From NCBI RefSeq assembly GCF_000246855.1, contig NC_016609.1, positions 558,001 through 622,000 on the forward strand: 64,000 nucleotides of DNA. The letters are read 5' to 3'. A program made the translations under genes and the position numbers. The stretch comes from Niastella koreensis GR20-10. GTDB lineage: Bacteria > Bacteroidota > Bacteroidia > Chitinophagales > Chitinophagaceae. Positions 1-8,449 of the stretch are shown here, one piece after another (the stretch's first letter is position 1; each line of letters opens with the position of its first letter). The notes beneath the pieces were generated by a model. The model searched no databases and had not been told where the DNA came from. It worked only from the letters and a program-made list of their open reading frames with translations.

Positions 1-187
1 TATTATTTTTACCACAAAGTGGTATTGCTCTTTTTTTAATACGATGTATCTTCACTCCCGATCCGTTTTCCCTCCCCCTAAACCCCGGTTCCCACAGACG
101 TAGACTTTTACTTAGAAGCTGATGATATTAAGCTGAGTCAGATTGTGATTTACTTTTTATAAGGCAGAATCAGTCAAATAAATTGAT
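1..187. other. Leader region upstream of the eCIS operon
   Basis: No coding sequence is supported here. The region precedes the first eCIS gene on the + strand, so it should hold the operon promoter. I see no clean Bacteroidota -33/-7 pair and no Shine-Dalgarno before the ATG at 188, only an A/T-rich leader. Confidence 0.5.
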
Positions 188-784
188 ATGATCAATGAGT
201 CATTGCAGTTCATAGCCGATGAACTCAATAAATACCTTGTGTTAAAAATGGGCCCTGCAAACGAGCCACCCCGGCTTATCTTGGGAAATGTATCGAGGTT
301 GTTTGATGGTGAAGTAGCCGCTACTGGTCTTGTTAACAGAGTTATTATGTCGTTGGTAAACGTAGAGGAAGATCGCGTTGCCAAACAGCAGGAAAACTTT
401 GTAAGGACCGATGTATCTACCAGGTATAAGAACCCCCAATTGTATTTGAACCTGTATATCCTGTTTTCATCAAACAGAACAGGGTATCCCGATGCGTTGC
501 AGCATTTGAGCTATATTCTGCAATTCTTCCAGTTTCAGCATGTGTTTACAACTATAACACATCCTGACCTGGACCCGCGGATACAAAAGCTTATTGTAGA
601 CTTATGCACGCTGAATTTTGAACAGGTGAATCACCTGTGGAGCACGTTAGGCGGAAAATATATTCCTTCGGTTTTATATAAAGTACGGCAGATAACCATC
701 GATGAAGACCTTACACTTAGTGAGAGCGGGTTTATTAAAGAAGTGCAGATAAATGATAAAGTAATACAACCTGTGACCGCATGA
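188..784 (+). CDS. DUF4255 (Pvc16_N-like) eCIS cap/tail-terminator protein
   Basis: A 198-aa protein of the DUF4255 type, the family of Afp16/Pvc16, which caps the tube-sheath end distal to the baseplate in contractile injection systems. The N-terminus (MINESLQFIADELNKYL) and the motif YLNLYILFSSN around residues 95-105, followed by a helix with regularly spaced hydrophobics, are typical. It is the first gene of the cluster, where Bacteroidota eCIS often place DUF4255. Its stop overlaps the next start by 4 nt (ATGA), which indicates translational coupling. The family assignment comes from motif memory; the cap role is known for Afp16/Pvc16 and inferred here. Confidence 0.85.
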   Translation: MINESLQFIADELNKYLVLKMGPANEPPRLILGNVSRLFDGEVAATGLVNRVIMSLVNVEEDRVAKQQENFVRTDVSTRYKNPQLYLNLYILFSSNRTGYPDALQHLSYILQFFQFQHVFTTITHPDLDPRIQKLIVDLCTLNFEQVNHLWSTLGGKYIPSVLYKVRQITIDEDLTLSESGFIKEVQINDKVIQPVTA

Positions 785-2016
785 CAACCAAATTCAAGAT
801 ATTATTCATGGTGGATCTGCTGAATGAGTATTACGCCAATTTGCAGTGCAGGGATTTCAGTATAGTGGCTTCGGCGGAAACTGCACTGGTTTTACAAAAT
901 CACCAGATGATGTATAAAACCATCGGGAATAAACTGGTGGTGCTGGTGAAAGTACAAACGGATGCTGGTAATGAGGATAAGCCCATGGTGCCAATGGCCG
1001 CCAGCACCAGGTTTTTGTTTTACCTGAATTTGAACGAGCCTTTGTTTACTACGGTCACCAATCTTGATATTGACAGGTACCGGTTAGAGCAGCGGTATTA
1101 TTTCAGTAACCTGTATCGGAATAAATCAGGTGATTCGCTTTTCCTGAGCAAACAGATTGCGGATTATGAAGGCATAGCTACTACTTATAGTCCCGGTGAC
1201 CTGGTTGATGATGGAAGTGGAATTATTTATGAGTGCATACAAAAGACCACGGGCGGCAACGATACCACTGAAACAGATTTTTGGTTTAAACGGGGAGCGG
1301 AGCAATATGTGTCATCGGGGGATATGATAAATTGTATTGCCCGCAACAACCGGTTTCAGGCAACTACAGCCGCTACCCAATTTACCATCCAGGTGTTTGG
1401 ATTGGATACTGCAACCAGTACCTATACCCTGCCCATACCCATCACAAAGAATACGGTGCTGAGTGATGTGGCTACAAAAGCGGTACCAGTTGATTTGTCG
1501 GAATTGTTACCCGGCCGTTATAAGATCCAGATCAATACCGATGTGTTCGATGTGTTTGTAGATGATACGGTGATCTATCAAAACCTGTTTGGGGTTATTG
1601 AGATTTTCAACCACTTACCGGCCACCAGTGATTTCGCGTTGCTTGATGCTGCCGGTAAAGTAAAAGATAAACAGGTAGGCGGTAACCTGCAATGGCTGCG
1701 CTACCAGGTACGGTTTGCGAACCGGCTGGCCTTCTGGAAATATATGACGCCGCGGCAGGGGGTGAAAGCCATCACTGATAAAACGAACACCTACCAGTTT
1801 GTACAATCGCCCCCACTGCCGGCAAAGCCTGATTATTTTCAATCGGACCTGCCGATCCCGATTAAAGAAACACCGGTGAAATATGACCTGGAGTTGAATA
1901 AGCCGATAAGTGATGAACCGCCGGCTGCGCCGAACCCCAATCCGCATATTACAGGGATGTTAAGCCGAAAAGAACCCGGAAAGGATTATTACTGCACAAT
2001 ATATCTTAACTATTAA
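781..2016 (+). CDS. eCIS-associated 411-aa protein with a CBM5/12-like segment
   Basis: I do not recognise this as a named structural component. The first 130 or so residues resemble the preceding DUF4255 protein in style (MAASTRFLFYLNLNEPLF against YLNLYILFSSN), so it may be a second cap or collar protein. Residues about 134-172 (YSPGDLVDDGSGIIYECIQK, then a Trp in FWFKRG) have the Tyr/Gly/Tyr-x-Cys/Trp spacing of a CBM5/12 chitin-binding module. The C-terminus is proline-rich (SPPLPAKPD, PPAAPNPNPH). It overlaps the upstream gene by 4 nt and ends 20 nt before the sheath gene, so it belongs to the operon. A surface or sheath-associated role is inference. Confidence 0.75.
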   Translation: MTTKFKILFMVDLLNEYYANLQCRDFSIVASAETALVLQNHQMMYKTIGNKLVVLVKVQTDAGNEDKPMVPMAASTRFLFYLNLNEPLFTTVTNLDIDRYRLEQRYYFSNLYRNKSGDSLFLSKQIADYEGIATTYSPGDLVDDGSGIIYECIQKTTGGNDTTETDFWFKRGAEQYVSSGDMINCIARNNRFQATTAATQFTIQVFGLDTATSTYTLPIPITKNTVLSDVATKAVPVDLSELLPGRYKIQINTDVFDVFVDDTVIYQNLFGVIEIFNHLPATSDFALLDAAGKVKDKQVGGNLQWLRYQVRFANRLAFWKYMTPRQGVKAITDKTNTYQFVQSPPLPAKPDYFQSDLPIPIKETPVKYDLELNKPISDEPPAAPNPNPHITGMLSRKEPGKDYYCTIYLNY

Positions 2017-2036
2017 AAACTTTTAAATCATACAAT

Positions 2037-3983
2037 ATGGCAACCGTTTACAAAACACCCGGTGTGTTTGTGGAAGAAATCCCCAAGTTACCGCCATCCG
2101 TAGCGCAGGTTGAAACAGCTATCCCGGCATTTATTGGTATCACAGAATTTGCCAAAGATCCTGCCCTGGGCGAGCTGAAAGGTAAACCATTGCGTATTGG
2201 ATCACTGGTGGAGTATGAACTGTATTTTGGGGGCGGGCCATCGCCGGTTGTTGGAGAAGTAAATATTGACAGCAACAATAATTTTGTTTCTGCAACGGTT
2301 ACCAGCAAATTTTATATGTATGACAGCGTTCGGTTGTTTTATGCCAATGGGGGTGGAGATTGCTATATTGTATCGGTTGACTATTACCCCACAGCGGCTT
2401 CTGCAACCAACCTTACTACCGGTGGTATTGACAAACTGGAGAAAGAAGATGACCCTACTATATTATTATTCCCCGATGCCGTAACCTTAGGTGAAGATGA
2501 TCTGGCCACTGTTCAGCAGGCAGCGCTTACGCAATGTAACAATATGCAGGACCGCGTAGCGGTATTTGACCTGCGGCAGGCAGATCCCAAGGGAGCAAGC
2601 TTCCGGAATAAAATTGGCATTAATTATCTTAAATATGGTGCCGCCTATACGCCCTGGTTAAAAGTGAATCTGCCAAAATCTGTGAAGTACCCGGATGTAA
2701 AAGGGGTAATCAAACGGGCGGGCGTATCGGTACCTTCCTTATCAGCGCTTACTTCTGATACCGCAATGCTGGACCTGATTAGTAAGGTTGACCAGGTGTA
2801 TGCCGACAGCACATTTGTTACCAATCAAACGAATGCATTAACCCCGGATGCCGGTGACCTGTTGGGGCAGTGGGATAAACTGGCCGCTGATTTCAGCACT
2901 ACCAACAGTGATGGCAACCTGAAGGCATTGTTTGATTTAACGTATAATATGGCGGGCAAAGTGAACGCCTATGCATATGGTACGGCCCCCAACACCTTAT
3001 CATTTGCGGATTTTAAAACTGTGGTTACAGGGTCTGTTGCTTCTACCTTTGATCCCATTCTGGCCCAGATAGTAACCCTGAATAAAGAAGTGGATGCAGA
3101 TCTCACCTCGGGTTATGCGGCTACCGATATTACCACCCTTGTTACCATTGCCCACTGGGGCGCCACCAATACCGCCAATGGCGCGGCCGTTCCTACACCT
3201 GGCCAGATTAATAAAACAACAGATGACGACCGTCGTACCGTTGCGGTAAATTTACTGAAGCCATTATTCCTGCAACTGAACCTGGCCTATCAAAGCACCG
3301 TAATGAGCTCGGCTTCCGCTTACACAAAAACACTCGAAGATTCACTGGTACTTTCTTTCCCGATCTATAAAACTATTGTTACCGGCACCGCCAACAGCAT
3401 GAGCAGTATGCCGCCCAGTGGCGCTGTAGTAGGCGTATATGCTGCTACGGACCGCACCAGAGGTGTATGGAAAGCGCCGGCCAACGTATCGCTGGCCAAT
3501 GTAATTGGTCCCGATACCGCCTTCACAGCTTCTGAACTGGATGCCCTGAATGTGGATGCGGTATCCGGTAAATCAATCAACGCCATTCGCGCCTTTACCG
3601 GTAAAGGCACGCTGATCTTTGGCGCCCGCACGCTGGCTGGTAATGATAATGAATGGCGCTATATAAGTGTTCGCCGTTTCTTTAATATGGTGGAAGAAAG
3701 CACCAAAAAAGCTACCGAGCCATTTGTGTTTGAACCCAACGATGCCAATACCTGGGTACGGGTGCAGGGTATGATTGAAAACTTCCTGACCACTTTATGG
3801 CGGCAGGGGGCTTTGCAGGGAGCCAAACCAGAGCATGCTTTTTATGTAGCGGTTGGCCTGGGTAAAACCATGACGGCATTGGATATTCTTGAAGGCCGCA
3901 TGATTATCGAAATAGGAATGGCGGTTGTTCGTCCGGCGGAATTTATTATCCTGCGCTTCTCGCATAAGATGGCAGAGAGCTAG
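2037..3983 (+). CDS. eCIS contractile sheath protein
   Basis: This 648-aa protein has both hallmarks of phage-type tail sheaths. The N-terminus is YKTPGVFVEEIPKLPPSV. The C-terminal domain includes WVRVQGMIENFLTTLWRQGA, GAKPEHAFYVAVG and a closing VVRPAEFIILRFSHKM strand that would make inter-subunit contacts. It would form the contractile outer tube. The protein is longer than the 350-480 aa usual for Afp/Pvc sheaths; the extra sequence lies roughly at residues 220-440, rich in Ala/Thr/Asp, and probably forms a surface domain. It is the only sheath gene in the cluster, whereas Afp and Pvc encode several. The identification is firm; the insert boundaries are approximate. Confidence 0.95.
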   Translation: MATVYKTPGVFVEEIPKLPPSVAQVETAIPAFIGITEFAKDPALGELKGKPLRIGSLVEYELYFGGGPSPVVGEVNIDSNNNFVSATVTSKFYMYDSVRLFYANGGGDCYIVSVDYYPTAASATNLTTGGIDKLEKEDDPTILLFPDAVTLGEDDLATVQQAALTQCNNMQDRVAVFDLRQADPKGASFRNKIGINYLKYGAAYTPWLKVNLPKSVKYPDVKGVIKRAGVSVPSLSALTSDTAMLDLISKVDQVYADSTFVTNQTNALTPDAGDLLGQWDKLAADFSTTNSDGNLKALFDLTYNMAGKVNAYAYGTAPNTLSFADFKTVVTGSVASTFDPILAQIVTLNKEVDADLTSGYAATDITTLVTIAHWGATNTANGAAVPTPGQINKTTDDDRRTVAVNLLKPLFLQLNLAYQSTVMSSASAYTKTLEDSLVLSFPIYKTIVTGTANSMSSMPPSGAVVGVYAATDRTRGVWKAPANVSLANVIGPDTAFTASELDALNVDAVSGKSINAIRAFTGKGTLIFGARTLAGNDNEWRYISVRRFFNMVEESTKKATEPFVFEPNDANTWVRVQGMIENFLTTLWRQGALQGAKPEHAFYVAVGLGKTMTALDILEGRMIIEIGMAVVRPAEFIILRFSHKMAES

Positions 3984-4074
3984 TGGTGAGTAGTGAGTGG
4001 GGCCTCTGATTGTGCAGGTTTCGCTGTTAATGGCTGGTTTTTATTTTTTCTCACATCTATAACAACTTATTAAT

Positions 4075-4509
4075 ATGGAAAATTATCCGCTGCCAAAATT
4101 TCATTTTCAGGTTGCATGGGGTGAAGACCGGATAGGCTTTACCGAAGTAACCGGCCTCGATGTTCAGTTAGAAGTAATTGAATACCGGGAAGGATCAAGT
4201 GTTAACTTCTCAAAGGTGAAAATGCCGGGGTTAGCCAAGTTCAGCAATATTACCCTTAAACGCGGTACGCTGGCTGCCGACTCCAATTTCTATAAATGGA
4301 TCCGCTCGCTCGACCCATTTACGCATGCCAGCCAGCGGCGTGAGATCGTTATAAGCTTGCTGAACGAAAGCCATACGCCCATTATGACCTGGTCGGCAAA
4401 AAATGCTTTCCCGGTTAAGTACCAGGCTTCCGATCTGAAAGCCGATGGGAATGAAGTAGCGATAGAAACACTGGAGATTGCTCACGAGGGATTGAAAATT
4501 GTTGAATAA
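4075..4509 (+). CDS. eCIS inner tube protein (gp19-like), copy 1
   Basis: A 144-aa tube protein of the T4 gp19/Hcp-like family found in Afp1/Pvc1. Diagnostic segments are FHFQVAWGEDRIGFTEVTGL at the N-terminus, VKMPGLAKFSNITLKRG in the middle and the closing ETLEIAHEGLKIVE strand. Hexameric rings of this protein would build the inner tube that is driven out on contraction and may hold cargo. It starts 91 nt after the sheath stop, the largest gap among the structural genes, which may reflect a local promoter or a spacer. Length and motifs fit the family. Confidence 0.95.
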   Translation: MENYPLPKFHFQVAWGEDRIGFTEVTGLDVQLEVIEYREGSSVNFSKVKMPGLAKFSNITLKRGTLAADSNFYKWIRSLDPFTHASQRREIVISLLNESHTPIMTWSAKNAFPVKYQASDLKADGNEVAIETLEIAHEGLKIVE

Positions 4510-4525
4510 TCAATAGGAAGTAACC

Positions 4526-4984
4526 ATGGTGACTGCAGGCGGCTATTATCCCCCGGTAGGGTTTCACTTTAGTGTAAAGTTCCTGAATATCGGGAACGAT
4601 AACGATGTGCGTTTTCAATCGGTTTCGGGACTGAGTGTTGAGTACGATACGGAATCGTTCAAGGAAGGCGGCGAGAACCGGTTCGAGCATAAGCTACCCG
4701 TTCGAACAAAGTATCCTGATCTTTCGCTGAAAAGAGGGATGCTGCTCGATTCGCAACTGATCGATTGGTTCCTGGGCATTTTACAGAACCGGGACTTTAA
4801 AAATAACCAACCGGCCGAACTTGATATTATGCTGTTGAACGAGCAACATCAGCCATTGAAAACCTGGCATGTGTACAGGGCATGGCCTAAGAAATGGAGT
4901 GTGAGTGATTTCAATGCGCAGGAAAATTCACTTGTAGTGGAAACGCTCGACCTGAGTTATAGTTACTTCACCCTTCCAAAATAA
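4526..4984 (+). CDS. eCIS inner tube protein (gp19-like), copy 2
   Basis: A second gp19-like tube protein of 152 aa. It shares the fold markers with its neighbour: PPVGFHFSVKFLNIGNDND, LPVRTKYPDLSLKRGMLLDS and a terminal VVETLDLSYSYFTLPK strand. In Afp/Pvc particles paralogous tube proteins form the tube-initiator layer above the spike, and this diverged copy, just upstream of the LysM adaptor, could play that part. It begins 16 nt after copy 1. Being a tube protein is well supported; the initiator role is inferred from position. Confidence 0.93.
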   Translation: MVTAGGYYPPVGFHFSVKFLNIGNDNDVRFQSVSGLSVEYDTESFKEGGENRFEHKLPVRTKYPDLSLKRGMLLDSQLIDWFLGILQNRDFKNNQPAELDIMLLNEQHQPLKTWHVYRAWPKKWSVSDFNAQENSLVVETLDLSYSYFTLPK

Positions 4985-4991
4985 AACAACC

Positions 4992-5168
4992 ATGCCGGTA
5001 GAGATAAGAGAACTGGTTATAAAAGTTACCGTAAACCAACCATCGCAGGGGCAGCAACCATCTGCTGTACCAGCAATGGGCGCCAAAGCGGATGATGACA
5101 AGGAAGCCATCATTTCACAATGTGTGGATGAAATACTGGGGATCATCGAAAATAAAAAAGAACGATAA
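4992..5168 (+). CDS. DUF5908-like eCIS microprotein (58 aa)
   Basis: A short reading frame between tube copy 2 and the LysM gene. It starts at the ATG at 4992, 7 nt after the previous stop, and ends 2 nt before the next start, so it fills the gap exactly as an operon gene would. The protein begins MPVEIRELVIKVTVNQ, has a polar Gln/Pro linker, and ends in an amphipathic helix (IISQCVDEILGIIENKKER). This matches my memory of DUF5908, a family of tiny proteins between tube and LysM genes in Bacteroidota eCIS. Its function is unknown; an assembly chaperone or lumen plug are guesses. Confidence 0.8.
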   Translation: MPVEIRELVIKVTVNQPSQGQQPSAVPAMGAKADDDKEAIISQCVDEILGIIENKKER

Positions 5169-5170
5169 CC

Positions 5171-5848
5171 ATGCCTACAGGTGAGTTTGAAAAGCTACGC
5201 ATCATTTCCTATACCGATCCGGATTTTTCCGATGAACACAAGGGCGAAGAATATGTGGCGCTGATAAATCCGGAAAGTTATACGCTGGAAACGAAAGTGG
5301 AGTTCAGCAATAACCAGGGTTCGGGTACCAGTGGTAACCAACCCCGGTTCACCCTGAAACCACCTGAAGAGCTGGCCTTTGAGTTTTTGTTCGACAATAC
5401 CGGCATCATCGATGGAAACCCCAAAGATGATATTGCCGATGACCTGCAAAACTTCAAAGACTTCCTGATGAAGTACGAGGGGGAGATCCATCAACCCAAG
5501 TTCTTCAAGCTGGTGTGGGGTACTGCTTTAATGAAGGGCATCTGCACCACATTAAACATCAATTACAAGCTGTTTAATCCCGATGGTAAACCGATCAGGG
5601 CAATCTGTAAGGTCACCATCAGGGAACTGAAACCTGAAGAGCTGCGGGTAATAGAAGAGAACAACCAGAGCCCCGATCTTACGCATTACCGCATCGTGAA
5701 GAAAGGAGAAACATTACCGTTGTTGTGTTACCGGATTTATGGCGACTCTAAATATTATATCCAGGTAGCGAAAGCGAATAAGTTGAGCGATTTCAGACAA
5801 ATTAAACCTGGGCAACAAGTGTTTTTTCCGCCTATTTCTAAAAGCTGA
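5171..5848 (+). CDS. LysM-containing eCIS tube-baseplate adaptor (Afp7/Pvc7-like)
   Basis: A 225-aa protein whose C-terminal 55 residues are a LysM domain: HYRIVKKGETLPLLCYRIYG, then a QVAKANKLSDFRQIKPGQQV segment ending in FPP. The N-terminal part (YVALINPESYTLETKVEF, FTLKPPEELAFEFLFDNTGI) is the usual companion domain in Afp7/Pvc7 and phage gp53-like proteins. These link the inner tube to the spike and baseplate. Here LysM is probably a structural module rather than a peptidoglycan-binding device. It lies directly before the spike gene, as in Afp/Pvc clusters. Confidence 0.92.
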   Translation: MPTGEFEKLRIISYTDPDFSDEHKGEEYVALINPESYTLETKVEFSNNQGSGTSGNQPRFTLKPPEELAFEFLFDNTGIIDGNPKDDIADDLQNFKDFLMKYEGEIHQPKFFKLVWGTALMKGICTTLNINYKLFNPDGKPIRAICKVTIRELKPEELRVIEENNQSPDLTHYRIVKKGETLPLLCYRIYGDSKYYIQVAKANKLSDFRQIKPGQQVFFPPISKS

Positions 5849-5910
5849 AGAAGGAAGTAGGAGGTAAGAAGTAAGAAAACCCTGTAATCTGAAACCTGTA
5901 ACCAAAGAAA

Positions 5911-7662
5911 ATGCCGAACGAAAGGACCATACCATCTGACAAGGCCAAAACGGTAGTAACAACAACGCTGCTGTCGGATGGCACTGAAGTAACCAAAAAA
6001 TACCAGGTTCTTTCAATAACCGTGAACAAGGAAGTGAACCGCATTCCGGTTGCGACCTTGATTATCCTGGATGGAGAACCGGCTAAAGAATCGTTTGAAA
6101 TAAGCAGTAAGCCGGAATTTGAACCAGGTAAGGAACTGGAAATAAAATGCGGTTACCGCAATGATGAGGAAACCATCTTCAAAGGCATTGTAATAAAACA
6201 CAGTATTAAAGTTCGTAAACAAAACAGCGTGCTGGTGGTGGAGTGTAAAGACGAAGCGGTGAAAATGACGGTAGGCTGCAAAAGCAAATACTTTACCGAT
6301 ACTAAAGACAGCGACGTAATTGAGGAGTTGATAAACGGGTATGGGTTACAAAAGGATGTAGCCACCACAAGCGTACAGCATAAACAACTGGTGCAGTACA
6401 ATGTTACCGATTGGGATTATATACTGTGCCGCTGCGATGTAAATGGGTTGTTATGTATACCTGATGATGGAACAATCAAAATTGGTAAGCCCGAGTTTTC
6501 AGGCGCGAGCAGTTTAACTATTCAATATGGCGCCACGGTGCACGACCTGGATGCAGAAATAGATGCCCGCCTGCAATACAAATCGGTAAAAGGCTCCATG
6601 TGGGATTATACCAACCAGGAATTGTTAAGCGATGTGGAAGCAACCGATCCGGGTGTGCCTGATGCTGGTAATTTAACACCAGATGCACTGGCAGATGTGT
6701 TAGGCGAAGCAGAGTTCCGGTTAATTCATAGTGGTAAAATAGAAGAGCCGGAATTACAGGCGTTGGTAGATGCCAAAATGATGAAACACCGGCTGGCTAA
6801 GATCCGCGGCCGGGTGCGGATAGATGGTACTGCCGCGGTAAAACCTGGCCAGTTGATAGAATTGAAAGGGGTGGGCGAGCGGTTTGAAGGAAAATTATTT
6901 GTTACCGGTATTCGCCAGGAAATTGAAAAAGGCGACTGGCAAACCGTGATCCAGTTTGGGGTTAATCCCGAATGGTTTGCCCAAACATACGAAGTACAGC
7001 AACCACCGGCGGCGGCGATGTTGCCCGCCATAAGCGGATTACAAATAGGCGTAGTGACCCAACTACAGGATGATCCCGATGGAGAAGACCGGATTAAAGT
7101 ACGCCTGCCAGTTATACATGATCAGGATGAAGGCATCTGGTGCCGGGTGAGTTCGCTCGATGCGGGCGATAAACGAGGCATGTTCTTTCGCCCGGAGGTA
7201 AACGATGAAGTGATAGTTGGGTTTATTAATAACGATCCACGCCATGCCATTGTATTGGGGATGTTGAACAGCAGCGCCAAACCTGCACCCCTGCAGGCAT
7301 CGGATGATAATAATGAAAAAGGTTATGTAAGCCGCAGTGAAATGAAGATGATCTTTAATGATGATAAAAAAAGCCTTCAGATAGAAACACCTGCCGGCAA
7401 TAAACTGCTGATAAGTGAAGATGAAAAAAAGATCCACCTGGAAGATCAGAATGGCAACAAGTTTACGATGAGCGAAGATGGGATCACCATTGAGAGTGTG
7501 AAAGACATTAACCTGAAAGCGAAAGGGGATATTAAGGCCGAAGCATCCGCAAATGTAAATATAAAAGGCAGCGCTCAAACAAAGGTAGAAGGAAGTGGGG
7601 GAGCCGAGCTGTCATCCGGTGGCAGTACAACGGTGAAGGGCGCTACCGTAATGATCAATTAA
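5911..7662 (+). CDS. VgrG-like eCIS central spike (Afp8/Pvc8-like)
   Basis: A 583-aa spike protein. The N-terminal two thirds carry gp27-like domains (FKGIVIKHSIKVRKQNSVLV, then a KSKYFTDTKDSDVIEELI region). An OB-fold gp5-like domain at about residues 372-455 contains GVVTQLQDDPDGEDRIKVRL and PEVNDEVIVGFINNDPRHAI. The C-terminus is a repetitive triple-stranded beta-helix with short DINLKAKGDIKAEA-type repeats. As a trimer it forms the membrane-piercing needle under the tube. It is followed 24 nt later by the PAAR tip that would sharpen it. Length and order match Afp8/Pvc8. Confidence 0.95.
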   Translation: MPNERTIPSDKAKTVVTTTLLSDGTEVTKKYQVLSITVNKEVNRIPVATLIILDGEPAKESFEISSKPEFEPGKELEIKCGYRNDEETIFKGIVIKHSIKVRKQNSVLVVECKDEAVKMTVGCKSKYFTDTKDSDVIEELINGYGLQKDVATTSVQHKQLVQYNVTDWDYILCRCDVNGLLCIPDDGTIKIGKPEFSGASSLTIQYGATVHDLDAEIDARLQYKSVKGSMWDYTNQELLSDVEATDPGVPDAGNLTPDALADVLGEAEFRLIHSGKIEEPELQALVDAKMMKHRLAKIRGRVRIDGTAAVKPGQLIELKGVGERFEGKLFVTGIRQEIEKGDWQTVIQFGVNPEWFAQTYEVQQPPAAAMLPAISGLQIGVVTQLQDDPDGEDRIKVRLPVIHDQDEGIWCRVSSLDAGDKRGMFFRPEVNDEVIVGFINNDPRHAIVLGMLNSSAKPAPLQASDDNNEKGYVSRSEMKMIFNDDKKSLQIETPAGNKLLISEDEKKIHLEDQNGNKFTMSEDGITIESVKDINLKAKGDIKAEASANVNIKGSAQTKVEGSGGAELSSGGSTTVKGATVMIN

Positions 7663-7686
7663 GAGGATAGCAATAAATATTTTTAT

Positions 7687-7974
7687 ATGCCTGCTGCAGC
7701 AAGAGTAGGAGATATGCACGTATGTCCAATGGTTACCGGTGTTGTGCCGCATGTGGGCGGACCCGTTCTGCCGGCAGGTTGCGCTACGGTTTTGATTGGT
7801 GGTATGCCGGCGGCAAGAGTGGGCGATATGTTAACCTGTACCGGTCCGCCGGATGTGATTATTGCCGGTTCGGCCACTGTGTTTATCGGTGGCATGCCGG
7901 CCGCAAGAATGGGTGATAACACGGCACATGGCGGTACCATTACCCTTGGTTGTGTAACCGTAATAATTGGCTGA
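7687..7974 (+). CDS. PAAR-domain spike tip protein
   Basis: A 95-aa single-domain PAAR protein. It shows the expected repeated PAARVGD/GGMPAARVGD motifs at residues 2-8, 38-47 and 69-75, and conserved Cys/His residues able to hold a metal at the tip (HVCP, TCTGPP, AHGG). It would cap the VgrG-like spike with a sharp cone. There is no C-terminal toxin extension, so cargo delivery must use other proteins, consistent with the separate DUF4157 genes downstream. Confidence 0.96.
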   Translation: MPAAARVGDMHVCPMVTGVVPHVGGPVLPAGCATVLIGGMPAARVGDMLTCTGPPDVIIAGSATVFIGGMPAARMGDNTAHGGTITLGCVTVIIG

Positions 7975-7994
7975 CGTGCTCTAAAACTAACATT

Positions 7995-8447
7995 ATGGCG
8001 AAAGATTTTATCAATGATGAATTTTTGGGACGGGGCTGGAGCTTTCCACCCACCTTCAATGCCCGGTTGAAGGAAGTGGAAATGGTAGAGAAGCAGGAAG
8101 ACATCGAGCAAAGTCTGCAGGTGCTGTTAACCACCGCCCTTGGCGAACGCGTAATGGAACCCAAATACGGATGTAATATGGATGAGTTGGTTTTTGAAGC
8201 GTTGAATACAGCCACCAAAACCATTATCAAGGATAAGGTGAAAACGGCCATCCTTTATTTTGAACCACGCATCGATCCGAAGAAGATAGAACTGAATACT
8301 ACCAATGAACCGGAAGGCGAAGTGCTGATAGAGATAGAATATGTGGTTAGAACCACCAACAACCGGTTCAATTTTGTTTTCCCTTATTACCGCAACGAAG
8401 CTACCGAACTGAATTTATTAACTACTAACGACGGTGTATCATTATAA
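7995..8447 (+). CDS. gp25-like baseplate wedge protein (Afp9/Pvc9-like)
   Basis: The ATG at 7995 (MAKDFINDEFLGRGWSFPPT) gives a 150-aa protein with the classic gp25/GPW lysozyme-like start and the EDIEQSLQVLLTTALGERVM motif at about residues 37-56. An upstream in-frame ATG at 7950 would run into the PAAR gene and add an unconserved stretch, so I reject it. The protein nucleates sheath assembly at the baseplate. The stop is 2 nt from the next start. Confidence 0.95.
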   Translation: MAKDFINDEFLGRGWSFPPTFNARLKEVEMVEKQEDIEQSLQVLLTTALGERVMEPKYGCNMDELVFEALNTATKTIIKDKVKTAILYFEPRIDPKKIELNTTNEPEGEVLIEIEYVVRTTNNRFNFVFPYYRNEATELNLLTTNDGVSL

Positions 8448-8449
8448 CA

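Noticed and set aside
7950-7994. Upstream start for the gp25-like gene
   Set aside because: It lies inside the PAAR gene and adds unconserved residues; the ATG at 7995 begins the conserved domain.
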